Below, piece after piece: positions 44,237 through 52,411 of a DNA stretch of 64,000 nt (position 1 is its first letter; each line of letters opens with the position of its first letter). The notes under the pieces are model-generated. The model searched no databases and was not told the origin of the DNA. It saw nothing but the letters and a program-made list of their open reading frames with translations. Source of the DNA: an uncultured Duncaniella sp. (GTDB taxonomy: Bacteria; Bacteroidota; Bacteroidia; Bacteroidales; Muribaculaceae); contig CAJTQR010000006.1 of the NCBI GenBank assembly GCA_910578515.1, positions 51,914 to 115,913 on the forward strand, given 5' to 3'. The position numbers and the translations under genes are program-made.

Positions 44237-45247
44237 TTATTTTTGCATAAAGGGGCGTAGAAGCTCATTGAGCTGGTCATACTCCACGAGAAATCCGTCA
44301 TGACCGAAGGGCGACTGTATTTCTCCGTAGACTGCACCCGGGATTTTGTCGCACAAATCTTTCATCTCCTTTGGCGGGAATACTATGTCGGTGGTCAGCC
44401 CTATTACCATTGTCTTAGCCTTAATGGTTGAGAGAGCCTTTTCCATACCTCCGCGACCGCGACCCACATCATGGGTATCGAACGCATTAAGAATCGCATA
44501 GTAGGAGTATGCATCGAAGCGACGGCATAATTTCTCCCCTTGATACTGCTGATAGCTCGCGGCACGATGCACTTCAGGGAGCTCTTCGGAATCCTGTTGG
44601 GTGAGATTGTAACCGTAGTATCCGCGATAGGAGAGCAGACCTATGGCGCGGGCGGCGGCAAGCCCTTTGCGCCCGGCATCCGGACGTGGTTCGCCGAATG
44701 TTTTGTCCGCCTCTATGCACATGCGCTGTGTCTCGTCAATGGCGATAGTCCAGGGGGTGGCTATGGCATCGGTTGCCATAAGCGCCAGACGGGTGAAGCG
44801 TTCCGGCTCCATCACAGCCCATTCAATAGCTTGAAATCCCCCAACCGAGCATCCCACCAGTGTGTTAATCTGCCCTATGCCGAGAGCGTCAGCAAGCACA
44901 CGATGTGCATTGACGATATCACGTATGGTATAGCGTGGGAAATCTTTGTAATAGGGAGTGCCGGTGAGTGGATTCTCATGTAGTGGAGATGTTGTGCCGT
45001 AAGGTGAGCCGAGGATATTGGCGCAGATTACAAAATGCTCGGCTGGGTCCAGAAATTTTCCTGCCTCCACTGTGTGGGGCCACCAGTCTTGCACGTCACT
45101 ATTGGCAGTCAAAGCATGGCAAACCCACACCACATTGTCGCGGCGTTGGTTGAGTGTGCCGTAAGTGTGATACGCTATCTGTAAGGAGGATAGCTCTCCG
45201 CCGAGTTCAAGTTGAAACGGTGCGTCGTGATGGTAATACTGAATCAT
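44237..45247 (-). CDS. metX: Homoserine O-acetyltransferase
   Basis: Activates homoserine for methionine synthesis; alpha/beta-hydrolase fold, 336 residues. The nucleophile Ser is in G-C-S-V-G-G-F-Q-A-I-E-W-A, the catalytic Asp in L-T-T-D-I-V-F-P-P and the His in G-H-D-G-F-L-V-E near the C-terminus. Some MetX-type proteins use succinyl-CoA or act on serine; acetyl-CoA is the default reading. A TAACTTTG element 39 bases upstream (45286-45293) is its likely promoter. metY or metB is not next to it. No SAM riboswitch was recognised in its leader. Confidence 0.93.
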   Translation of the reverse strand: MIQYYHHDAPFQLELGGELSSLQIAYHTYGTLNQRRDNVVWVCHALTANSDVQDWWPHTVEAGKFLDPAEHFVICANILGSPYGTTSPLHENPLTGTPYYKDFPRYTIRDIVNAHRVLADALGIGQINTLVGCSVGGFQAIEWAVMEPERFTRLALMATDAIATPWTIAIDETQRMCIEADKTFGEPRPDAGRKGLAAARAIGLLSYRGYYGYNLTQQDSEELPEVHRAASYQQYQGEKLCRRFDAYSYYAILNAFDTHDVGRGRGGMEKALSTIKAKTMVIGLTTDIVFPPKEMKDLCDKIPGAVYGEIQSPFGHDGFLVEYDQLNELLRPFMQK

Positions 45248-45285
45248 CGTTAAATGCTATTGTGAGTGCCAATGTTACGTGGGTG

Positions 45286-45293
45286 CAAAGTTA
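45286..45293 (-). promoter_or_regulatory. Promoter -7 element for metX
   Basis: TAACTTTG on the minus strand. It is back-to-back with a second, rightward TAACTTTG at 45340-45347. Confidence 0.55.
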
Positions 45294-45339
45294 CATATTT
45301 AAATTGACATTATCGCACCTTTTCGGCTTATTCATGTAG

Positions 45340-45347
45340 TAACTTTG
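45340..45347 (+). promoter_or_regulatory. Promoter -7 element for the small ORF at 45389
   Basis: TAACTTTG on the plus strand, 42 bases before the ATG at 45389. The only annotated genes nearby are on the other strand, so this promoter points to an unannotated transcript. Confidence 0.45.
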
Positions 45348-45388
45348 CAGTGTAAAACTTATTATTGAACTTAATACCTTATTAAATC

Positions 45389-45519
45389 ATGAAGTCAAAA
45401 GAATTTACAATGTATGCATCTATGAGTTTGGATTCCGGATATATGGCAAAATCGGCGTAACCACTGTTCCCTGTCTTAGAGACAAATGTTGCGCCGATTG
45501 TAAGGTCAGTAAAAGCTAA
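45389..45519 (+). other. Possible small Cys-rich peptide gene, split by a one-base frameshift
   Basis: An ATG at 45389 opens a 23-residue frame ending at 45458-45460. If one base is re-read within the A-run at 45448-45451, the frame continues to a stop at 45517-45519 and gives about 43 residues. The tail would contain P-C-L-R-D-K-C-C-A-D-C (a C-x4-C-C-x2-C pattern). A perfect TAnnTTTG promoter element lies upstream. The region also folds: TGTCT/AGACA at 45472-45484 and AATCGGCG/CGCCGATT at 45450-45499. It may be a broken or sequencing-damaged peptide gene, a frameshifting gene, or a small RNA. The rest of the 45248-45552 gap holds the metX promoter and nothing else that I recognise. Confidence 0.35.
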
Positions 45520-45552
45520 CCAGCCTTTTATCTGAATTTGTGGTAGCCGTTA

Positions 45553-46509
45553 TCAGAATGTTACGTTATACTTATTAAGGAGTGTGATAGGGTGATATGA
45601 CTCCTTGGCATATCGTAGACTGGGGTCTCCTACATCTTCTTGTCGGTTTATGTAGATTATCTCCGGGTGGCGTGACAACATCATTTCGGCAAAAAGCTTG
45701 TTGATGGTCTCCCCGGCACCGGGAATCTCATGATTCATCTTTTCGATATGGACATGTAGGGTATCGTTGAGAACCTCTCCGATAGTGAAAGCCACTATGC
45801 CGTCAGTTGGGGTGGAAAGTACCGCACCCTCAAACGGATATCGGTCCAGATTGTTGAGTACAAGCTTCACCTGCTCGCGCTCTATGTCGGCTATCGCCGG
45901 CTTGGAGAGTGGGAGATGGGTAGCGTTAAAAAATTCCTTGATATCCGGAATCAGCTCGGCAGTTAGTGGTTTGAAAGTATAGTCGGGATTGTCGGCCATG
46001 AAGCGGTTGACGTGGTTGCGCTTTTTGCTGAGTTTCTTGCCGGAGAGGGTGGCAAGCGCTTCGGCAGAATAGAGATAGTCACTCCAGTCTTTCAGCTGCT
46101 CTTCGCGAATGGAACCGAGGCAACGCAGAGCGGGTAGGGCATCCTCAGGCACGGCTGAAAACTGAAGGTCCATTCTCTTGCTGTCACAGAAGTCTGCCAA
46201 TAGACCGACCGACTCTTCCAGCCCCATCTTGCCGACAGGGAGCGAAAAAGCCGGTCGTGTTACGTCATCCTCAGTCACTCCCTTAATGAAAAGAGTGTCA
46301 TTGAAGATACAATATGTATAGTCGAAATAGTCAATCCACATGTAGATTCCCCCGATTGAGAAGTCGCAAGTGCGGCTCCCGGAGAACGCTAACATTGAGC
46401 GCACGAGGGACACGTCGTCAAGTGTGAGGGGCTTGAATCGAAGAGGTGAATTTTTCCTGGCGGTAATAGTTGAAACCATGTACCTGCCGTTTGGACGGGG
46501 TGTTATCAT
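45553..46509 (-). CDS. DUF2156-family protein (GNAT-fold, lysyltransferase C-terminal-like)
   Basis: 318 residues with the features of the DUF2156 family, the acyltransferase-like domain also found at the C-terminus of the phosphatidylglycerol lysyltransferase MprF: F-K-P-L-T-L-D-D near the start, S-G-K-K-L-S-K-K-R-N-H-V-N-R-F in the middle, and I-Y-I-N-R-Q-E-D-V-G-D near the end. There are no transmembrane segments, so it is a soluble protein without the MprF flippase part. The start at 46509 is the first ATG; an ATG at 46479 (M-V-S-T-I-T-A) is equally good. The acceptor is unknown. Confidence 0.8.
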   Translation of the reverse strand: MITPRPNGRYMVSTITARKNSPLRFKPLTLDDVSLVRSMLAFSGSRTCDFSIGGIYMWIDYFDYTYCIFNDTLFIKGVTEDDVTRPAFSLPVGKMGLEESVGLLADFCDSKRMDLQFSAVPEDALPALRCLGSIREEQLKDWSDYLYSAEALATLSGKKLSKKRNHVNRFMADNPDYTFKPLTAELIPDIKEFFNATHLPLSKPAIADIEREQVKLVLNNLDRYPFEGAVLSTPTDGIVAFTIGEVLNDTLHVHIEKMNHEIPGAGETINKLFAEMMLSRHPEIIYINRQEDVGDPSLRYAKESYHPITLLNKYNVTF

Positions 46510-46593
46510 AAGAATTTGTTTATCTCAATTTGCTATAATAACACCTCTCGGACTCGGAGGGTTCACCTTTTCCGGCCGCTCGTCACTGGAGAA

Positions 46594-47472
46594 TTACTGA
46601 CGACCGTCTACTGCTACCTCACGGTTGATTTTGGATACAAGACCCTGGAGTACTTTGCCCGGGCCGAGTTCCACAAATTCAGTTGCACCGTCAGCAATCA
46701 TATTCTGCACGCTCTGGGTCCAGCGTACGGGAGCGGTGAGCTGTGCCACGAGGTTGGTCTTGATTTCTGCGGGATTGGTGTGAGGCTTTGCGTCTACATT
46801 CTGGTAAACAGGCACAGAAGGTGTGTGGAATTCTGTCTTTTCGATGGCCTCTGCAAGTTCGGCACGTGCGGGCTCCATGCAGGGTGAGTGGAACGCACCA
46901 CCTACCTTGAGCTTGAGCGCGCGTTTCGCTCCTGCTGCCTTGAGCTGTTCGCAAGCCGCGTCGATGGCTTCCTCTTCTCCGGAAATAACAATCTGACCGG
47001 GACAGTTGTAGTTGGCACATACTACCACACCGGGGATGCCGGCGCAGATTTCCTCTACCTTTTCATCGGGGAGAGCGAGTACGGCTGCCATGGTAGAAGG
47101 TTTGAGCTCGCATGCTTTCTGCATTGCCTGTGCACGGGCTGACACAAGGCGGAGTCCATCCTCAAAGCTGAGCGCACCGGCTGCTACAAGGGCTGAGAAT
47201 TCGCCGAGTGAGTGTCCCGCTACCATTGATGGGTTGAACTCTTCACCCATAGTCTTGGCAAGGATTACTGAGTGAAGGAAGATGGCTGGCTGTGTCACCT
47301 TGGTCTGACGCAGGTCTTCGTCTGTACCTTCAAACATGAGGTCTGTAATGCGGAAGCCGAGGATTTCATTGGCTTTCTCAAACATTTCCTTAGCTACGGG
47401 ATTGTTGTCGTAAAGGTCCTTGCCCATTCCTACGAACTGGGCACCCTGACCGGGGAATACAAATGCTTTCAT
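46594..47472 (-). CDS. fabD: Malonyl-CoA:ACP transacylase
   Basis: Loads malonyl groups onto acyl carrier protein for fatty-acid synthesis. 292 residues. The P-G-Q-G near residue 7, the nucleophile S88 in G-H-S-L-G-E and the catalytic H195 in G-A-F-H-S-P are all present. It has its own promoter element (47555-47562) divergent from tatA. Other fab genes are not in the window. Confidence 0.97.
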   Translation of the reverse strand: MKAFVFPGQGAQFVGMGKDLYDNNPVAKEMFEKANEILGFRITDLMFEGTDEDLRQTKVTQPAIFLHSVILAKTMGEEFNPSMVAGHSLGEFSALVAAGALSFEDGLRLVSARAQAMQKACELKPSTMAAVLALPDEKVEEICAGIPGVVVCANYNCPGQIVISGEEEAIDAACEQLKAAGAKRALKLKVGGAFHSPCMEPARAELAEAIEKTEFHTPSVPVYQNVDAKPHTNPAEIKTNLVAQLTAPVRWTQSVQNMIADGATEFVELGPGKVLQGLVSKINREVAVDGRQ

Positions 47473-47554
47473 ATCTGTTATAATTGTTTGTTAGATTTCA
47501 GTTATAGGGCGTTGAAATAAATTGTTGAAAACATCATCTTGATTTTTCAGAGTG

Positions 47555-47562
47555 CAAAGTTA
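47555..47562 (-). promoter_or_regulatory. Promoter -7 element for fabD
   Basis: TAACTTTG on the minus strand, 83 bases before the fabD start. Confidence 0.5.
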
Positions 47563-47606
47563 CGATTTTTTCACCAAACCGTGGAGCATATCTTATGGAA
47601 AATCAC

Positions 47607-47614
47607 TAACTTTG
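47607..47614 (+). promoter_or_regulatory. Promoter -7 element for tatAC
   Basis: TAACTTTG on the plus strand, 53 bases before the tatA start, divergent from the fabD element. Confidence 0.5.
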
Positions 47615-47666
47615 TGGTAATAATCCAAACATCAATCATTTTTATCACTTTGAAATTCTGAAAATT

Positions 47667-47897
47667 ATGATACCCTGTCTTTTCAATCTCGGCACCGGCG
47701 AGGTAATCATCATCGTTGTGGTGATTCTGCTGCTTTTCGGAGCCAAACGCATTCCAGAGCTTGCCCGCAGTGTCGGGAAGGGGATAAACTCGTTCAAGCA
47801 AGGGATGAATGAGGTGACCACCGAGATAAATAAACCTGCTGACGACAGCTCCAAATCAACCTCGACTTCAGCTGATAAGGAGGTGGACGGGAAGTGA
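47667..47897 (+). CDS. tatA: Twin-arginine translocase subunit TatA/E
   Basis: 76 residues: a short N-terminal transmembrane helix (about residues 12-28, I-I-I-V-V-V-I-L-L-L-F-G), the F-G-x-K-R-I-P-E-L hinge and an amphipathic helix (A-R-S-V-G-K-G-I-N-S-F-K), then a polar tail. It forms the membrane-thinning oligomer of the Tat system that exports folded proteins. The last codons overlap the tatC start (GTGA). No separate tatB is seen, so TatA may fill both roles here. Confidence 0.93.
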   Translation: MIPCLFNLGTGEVIIIVVVILLLFGAKRIPELARSVGKGINSFKQGMNEVTTEINKPADDSSKSTSTSADKEVDGK

Positions 47898-48712
47898 CGG
47901 CTTCACGCGAGATGGGATTTTGGGACCATGCCGAGGTGCTGCGCGGAGTGTTGCTCCGGGTGGCGGCAGTAGTGTTTGTCCTTATGATAGCATTTTTCGC
48001 GGCGATGCCATATATTTTCGACAATGTAATCCTTGCTCCGTGCAGGGGAGATTTCGTGCTCTACAGATGGCTTGAGTTGCTCTCGGGGACAGGTCTGCTT
48101 GGGAGTGAGGGTGAAAGTGTGACAGATTTCAGCGTAAATCTGATTAATATCCAGCTTGCATCGCAGTTTTTCATTCACATGACGAGCTCTTTCTGGCTTG
48201 CCCTTATATTCTCGTTTCCGGTAATCATCTATCTCCTGTGGGGATTTGTGGCTCCGGGGCTGTATGAGAACGAGAAACGAGGCGTAAGGAGTGCGTTTGT
48301 GGCAGGAAATGTGATGTTTTTCCTTGGCGTGAGTGTGGGGTATTTCCTCGTGTTTCCGCTTACATTGCGTTTCTTGGCGGACTATCAGCTCAGTGCCATG
48401 ATTCCCAATCAAATCTCACTTGATTCCTATATGGATAACTTCATGGTGCTTATTCTGGTGATGGGAATTGTGTTTGAGCTACCGCTGTTGGCATGGTTGC
48501 TGGGTAAGACCGGATTGGTGACACGTGAGCTTTTTGTGAAGTATCGCCGCCACGCTGTTGTGGCGCTTTTGGTGCTTGCTGCGGTCATTACACCTACCGG
48601 CGACCCTTTCACGCTTATGGTAGTTTTCCTCCCCGTATATCTTCTTTGGGAAGTGTCGGCATTTACAGTGCCGAGAAGTCGGAAAGAAACCGATGCCGTT
48701 GCTCTTCTCTAA
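47894..48712 (+). CDS. tatC: Twin-arginine translocase subunit TatC
   Basis: The receptor subunit of the Tat system, 272 residues with six predicted membrane helices. The family segment F-W-D-H-A-E-V-L-R near the N-terminus is the W-D-H-L-x-E-L-R motif that binds the twin-arginine signal; F-x-P-x-T-L-R-F in F-P-L-T-L-R-F-L and T-P-T-G-D-P-F further on are also typical. It starts with GTG overlapping the tatA stop, so translation is coupled. Confidence 0.95.
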   Translation: MTASREMGFWDHAEVLRGVLLRVAAVVFVLMIAFFAAMPYIFDNVILAPCRGDFVLYRWLELLSGTGLLGSEGESVTDFSVNLINIQLASQFFIHMTSSFWLALIFSFPVIIYLLWGFVAPGLYENEKRGVRSAFVAGNVMFFLGVSVGYFLVFPLTLRFLADYQLSAMIPNQISLDSYMDNFMVLILVMGIVFELPLLAWLLGKTGLVTRELFVKYRRHAVVALLVLAAVITPTGDPFTLMVVFLPVYLLWEVSAFTVPRSRKETDAVALL

Positions 48713-48784
48713 GCGATGCATGGAGAAGAAAATCGGTTGGTGTGAGGTGTTAACTGATAAATCAATAAAATCGCGATAAAAATT

Positions 48785-49453
48785 ATGAACATAGGTATAA
48801 TCGTGGCTATGGGCAAGGAACTTGACCTTATTCTCCCGTTGCTTGAACAGCACGCCACAGAAGTCAAGAATAACACGGTTTTCCATACCGGTGTGGTGAA
48901 TGGTAATCACATTGCCTTGATGCAGTGTGGCATCGGTAAGGTAAACGCCGCTGTAGGTGCTGTGACTTTGATTGATTCTTATCATCCGTCGCTTGTAATC
49001 AACACCGGAGTCGCTGCTGGTACAGGTGATGATGTATCGGTGATGGATATAGTGGTCGCTGACAGTGTGGCGCATCACGATTTCTGGTGTATAGGTGAGG
49101 AGTGGGGACAGGTGCCTGGTTCTCCGAGACTGTTCGAGACTGTGTCTTACGATTTGGACTATTCCGACTCTAAAATAAAGCAGGGGCTCATAGTTTCAGG
49201 CGAGAAGTTTATAGAAAGCAAGGAGGAGGTTGACGTAATCCGTTCGCATTTCCCGCAGGCAATGGCTGTGGATATGGAATCGGCCGCCATAGCGCAGGTG
49301 TGTCATCTGAAGGATGTGCCCTTCTTCTGTATGCGTGTGATTAGCGACACCCCCTGGTGCAGCCATGACAACTCACGCCAGTATGAGGATTTCTGGGAGG
49401 ATGCGCCGCGTCACTCATTCGACTTGCTGCGCCGTGTGTTGAAATGCATCTGA
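48785..49453 (+). CDS. mtnN: 5'-methylthioadenosine/S-adenosylhomocysteine nucleosidase
   Basis: Cleaves adenine from SAH and MTA, the step before LuxS. 222 residues. The catalytic E12 is in A-M-G-K-E-L-D, the substrate-binding V-D-M-E-S-A-A near residue 163 and the catalytic Asp in V-I-S-D-T. With luxS about 100 bases downstream, the pair makes up the SAH-to-homocysteine branch of the activated methyl cycle. Confidence 0.95.
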   Translation: MNIGIIVAMGKELDLILPLLEQHATEVKNNTVFHTGVVNGNHIALMQCGIGKVNAAVGAVTLIDSYHPSLVINTGVAAGTGDDVSVMDIVVADSVAHHDFWCIGEEWGQVPGSPRLFETVSYDLDYSDSKIKQGLIVSGEKFIESKEEVDVIRSHFPQAMAVDMESAAIAQVCHLKDVPFFCMRVISDTPWCSHDNSRQYEDFWEDAPRHSFDLLRRVLKCI

Positions 49454-49551
49454 AGTTGCTGATGAGAGATATTGCATGTTTTTAAACATCAGTTAAATTC
49501 TATCCTACCGTTAAAATTATAACGGCAAACGACTGTTAAAATCGTAATGAC

Positions 49552-50031
49552 ATGGAAAAGATTCCGAGTTTTACCATTAATCATGAGATTCTTAAGCGTG
49601 GTGTTTATGTTTCACGCCGTGATGCTACACCTTCGGGCGATGTGATTACAACGTTCGATGTTCGTATGACTGAGCCTAACCGACAGAAAGCATTGTCGCC
49701 GGAAGCGCTGCATGCCATGGAGCATCTTGCCGCCACATATCTGCGCAATCATCCTGAATGGAAGTCACGTATAGTTTACTGGGGACCGATGGGCTGCTGT
49801 ACCGGTAATTACCTGCTCGTGCAGGGAGAGGTGTCCTCACGAGACATCCTGCCGCTCATAAAGGAGACCATGGAATTTGTCGCTTCATTTGAAGGTGATA
49901 TTCCAGGCGCCACTCCAAAGGATTGTGGAAATTATTCGTTCATGGACCTGACTGCTGCCCGCGAGGCTGCGCGTCGCTACATAGATGAGGTGCTTGACCA
50001 CATCACAGCCGAGAATCTTGAATATCAATGA
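49552..50031 (+). CDS. luxS: S-ribosylhomocysteine lyase
   Basis: Cleaves S-ribosylhomocysteine to homocysteine and DPD, the precursor of the signal AI-2. 159 residues. Metal ligands H54 and H58 with E57 in H-A-M-E-H, the third ligand C125 in D-C-G-N-Y, and the catalytic C82 in G-P-M-G-C-C-T-G are all present. The residue after the catalytic Cys is Cys where most LuxS proteins have Arg. The next gene begins inside its stop (ATGA). Confidence 0.96.
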   Translation: MEKIPSFTINHEILKRGVYVSRRDATPSGDVITTFDVRMTEPNRQKALSPEALHAMEHLAATYLRNHPEWKSRIVYWGPMGCCTGNYLLVQGEVSSRDILPLIKETMEFVASFEGDIPGATPKDCGNYSFMDLTAAREAARRYIDEVLDHITAENLEYQ

Positions 50032-50678
50032 AGGATTTAAAAGGTATAAAAGGAAAATACTATATAGCCAAGCTCATCGATGAGGGTGAGCATGAACATC
50101 AGGACTTCAAGTTTGCCATATCCGATGCCCGTAAAATAGCACGGAGCCTGTCTGCGTTCGCCAATAACGATGGCGGACGTCTGCTTGTTGGGGTAAAAGA
50201 TAACGGTGTGATAGCTGGAGTGCGCAATGAGGAGGATATCTATGTGATAGAACAGGCTGCGCAGATGTATTGCAGACCTGAACAGGAAATCAATGTCACG
50301 GCGTTCAAATGCGAGGGTGGTCACACTGTGTTTCGCATTGAAATCTCGCGCTCCAAAGTGCGCCCTGTCATGGTACACGAAACTGATGGCACGTGGAAAG
50401 CTTACTATCGGGTGAAGGACGAGAATATCGCCGCACCGCAGCTTATGGTGCGGGCATGGGAATGTGCTGCGAAAAATGAAGGTACACTATTGTCGCTTAA
50501 CGATGCCGAGCGCTGTCTGCTTGAACTTGCTGCCAAGGGACCAGTGAGACTCGAGGAGTTCATGGTGTCGGCTCATGTGTCGAGAGGTATGGCTGAGGAT
50601 ATGGTGGTGCGTCTTCATGCTATGGGAGTGATTGATTTTTCTTATGATGGTTCCCGCTTTAATCTCATAGCTATCTAA
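50028..50678 (+). CDS. Schlafen-type AlbA_2 domain protein
   Basis: 216 residues. The first ~130 are an AlbA_2 (Schlafen) domain: E-H-E-H-Q-D-F-K-F-A-I-S-D-A, then S-A-F-A-N-N-D-G-G-R-L-L-V-G-V-K-D-N-G, which in other proteins binds nucleic acid or ATP. The last ~70 residues look like a winged helix (L-E-E-F-M-V-S-A-H-V-S-R-G-M-A-E-D-M-V-V-R-L). It may be a regulator. The gene overlaps the luxS stop by four bases, so it is translationally coupled, but no link to AI-2 is established. Confidence 0.8.
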   Translation: MKDLKGIKGKYYIAKLIDEGEHEHQDFKFAISDARKIARSLSAFANNDGGRLLVGVKDNGVIAGVRNEEDIYVIEQAAQMYCRPEQEINVTAFKCEGGHTVFRIEISRSKVRPVMVHETDGTWKAYYRVKDENIAAPQLMVRAWECAAKNEGTLLSLNDAERCLLELAAKGPVRLEEFMVSAHVSRGMAEDMVVRLHAMGVIDFSYDGSRFNLIAI

Positions 50679-50734
50679 TCGGTGCTGTTCCCGCAGTGAG
50701 GATTTTAATACTCTCTAAGTCTGGAAGGTATAAA

Positions 50735-50757
50735 ACAGAATGAGTGGGTGCTCCTGA
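50735..50757 (+). other. Hairpin in the 50679-51023 gap
   Basis: GGTGCT / AGCACC, six pairs with a short inner CT/AG. It has no following T run. It lies in a 345-base gap between convergent genes that also holds the terminator at 50835-50866 and an 18-base palindrome at 50942-50959. Confidence 0.4.
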
Positions 50758-50834
50758 AGAGGTAGCACCGGAGGGGGTGGAATCCGTAAGAAATAGAATC
50801 CGCAAGTTGTGCTTGCCGGGATGGTATAAAAAAC

Positions 50835-50866
50835 GTGGAAGGACAGTCTCACGACTCTCCTTCCAC
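50835..50866. terminator. Bidirectional terminator between the AlbA_2 gene and pgi
   Basis: Stem GTGGAAGGA / TCCTTCCAC (50835-50843 with 50858-50866) with a further AGTC/GACT inside. T-rich on the plus side (TTCTTCT) and a six-T run on the minus side, so strongest for pgi. Confidence 0.88.
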
Positions 50867-51023
50867 TTCTTCTAATACACAATTATCTATAAAACAACTA
50901 ATTTTCAAATTGTTTTACCTTCTGTACTTTCCTGTTGTGCACAATATGAATTCATATTGCTCGTTTATCTCCGGGGGAATGTAGCGAACTGCTCTTTTCT
51001 CTCGCATTGGAGCAGGAATAGTA

Positions 51024-52364
51024 TTAAAGGCGAGCCTTGATGGCTTCAGTTTCCTTCTCGTAACCGGGCTTTGCGAGGAGCGCGAACATGTTGCGCTTGT
51101 AAGCCTCTACGCCGGGCTGGTTGAACGGATTCACCCCAAGGATGTAGCCGCTGATACCGCAAGCCTTCTCAAAGAAGTAGATGAGCTGACCGAGGTATTT
51201 CTCTTCGAGAGCAGGAAGTGTGATGAGGATGTTGGGAACACCGCCATCGACGTGTGCGAGACGTGTGCCGAGTTCCGCCATCTTGTTTACTTCGTCGACA
51301 TGCTTGCCGGCGATATAGTTGAGTCCGTCGAGGTTAGCCTCGTCAGATGGAATGAGTTTCTCGTGTTTTGATTCCTGAACTGAAATCACTGTTTCAAAGA
51401 TGGTACGTTCACCTTCCTGAATCCACTGACCCATAGAGTGGAGGTCGGTGGAGTTATCCACTGATGCAGGGAAGATACCGAGGTTATCCTTACCTTCGCT
51501 CTCACCGTAGAGCTGCTTCCACCATTCTCCGAAGTAGTGGAGTTTGGGATTGTAGTTAACAAGTATTTCAGTTTTTTTGCCTGCAGCATAAAGTGCGTTG
51601 CGGGTTTCGGCATAAAGGTATGCCGGATTCTGCGCGTCAGCTGAATTGGTTTCCTTTTCCATCTCGGCTGCACCGTCAATCATGGCGCGGATGTCAAAGC
51701 CTGCAACGGCGATGGGGAGAAGACCCACCGGAGTGAGGACTGAGAAACGACCGCCAACATTGTCGGCGATTACGAAAGTCTTGTAACCTTCCTCAGTGGC
51801 AAGGCGGCGGAGAGCTCCACGCTGAGCGTCAGTGATAGCAACGATGCGCTTGCGGGCTTCTTCAACGCCGAGCTGGCGTTCGAGCTGCTCTTTGAGCAGA
51901 CGGAAAGCTATGGCGGGTTCAGTGGTAGTACCGCTCTTAGAGATAACGATGATACCGAAGCGTTTGTCCTTCAGATAGTCCTGAAGTTCATAGAGGTAGT
52001 CTTCGCCGATGTTCTGCCCTGCGAACAGTACTTTAGGTTCGCCCTGCACACCGGGACGGTAAGCAGCGAAGCTGTCGCTGAGAGCTTCAATCACAGCTTT
52101 AGCGCCGAGGTAGCTGCCACCGATACCGATAGCCACTACAGTGTCGCATGAAGCACGGAGTGATTCGGCGGTTGCCACTATGTCATCGAGAAGCGCGTCG
52201 GTGGTTTCTGTGGGAAGGTTTACCCAGCCAAGGAAATCACTTCCGGCACCAGTGCCATTGAGGACTTTTTCAAGAGCCTCGGTGGCTTTGTCGTCGAATT
52301 TGTTAATCTCTTCGCGGCTCACTGTTGAGAGCACATCTTTGATATCAACGTTTATAGTCTTCAT
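51024..52364 (-). CDS. pgi: Glucose-6-phosphate isomerase
   Basis: Interconverts glucose-6-phosphate and fructose-6-phosphate. 446 residues, the short bacterial form. G-I-G-G-S-Y-L-G-A near residue 79, S-K-S-G-T-T-T-E near 150, G-G-R-F-S-V-L near 204, and the catalytic G-V-E-A-Y-K near the C-terminus. gpsA lies 47 bases upstream on the same strand, suggesting an operon lysS-gpsA-pgi. A terminator is 157 bases beyond its stop, giving an unusually long 3' tail. Confidence 0.97.
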   Translation of the reverse strand: MKTINVDIKDVLSTVSREEINKFDDKATEALEKVLNGTGAGSDFLGWVNLPTETTDALLDDIVATAESLRASCDTVVAIGIGGSYLGAKAVIEALSDSFAAYRPGVQGEPKVLFAGQNIGEDYLYELQDYLKDKRFGIIVISKSGTTTEPAIAFRLLKEQLERQLGVEEARKRIVAITDAQRGALRRLATEEGYKTFVIADNVGGRFSVLTPVGLLPIAVAGFDIRAMIDGAAEMEKETNSADAQNPAYLYAETRNALYAAGKKTEILVNYNPKLHYFGEWWKQLYGESEGKDNLGIFPASVDNSTDLHSMGQWIQEGERTIFETVISVQESKHEKLIPSDEANLDGLNYIAGKHVDEVNKMAELGTRLAHVDGGVPNILITLPALEEKYLGQLIYFFEKACGISGYILGVNPFNQPGVEAYKRNMFALLAKPGYEKETEAIKARL

Positions 52365-52411
52365 TGTTGTATAGTTTGTTAGTTTCTTTTTATTTCAGGT
52401 ATTAGTATTAT

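Noticed and set aside
45248..45552. SAM riboswitch in front of metX
   Set aside because: The predicted transcript start at about 45280 leaves only ~30 bases of leader, too short for a riboswitch.
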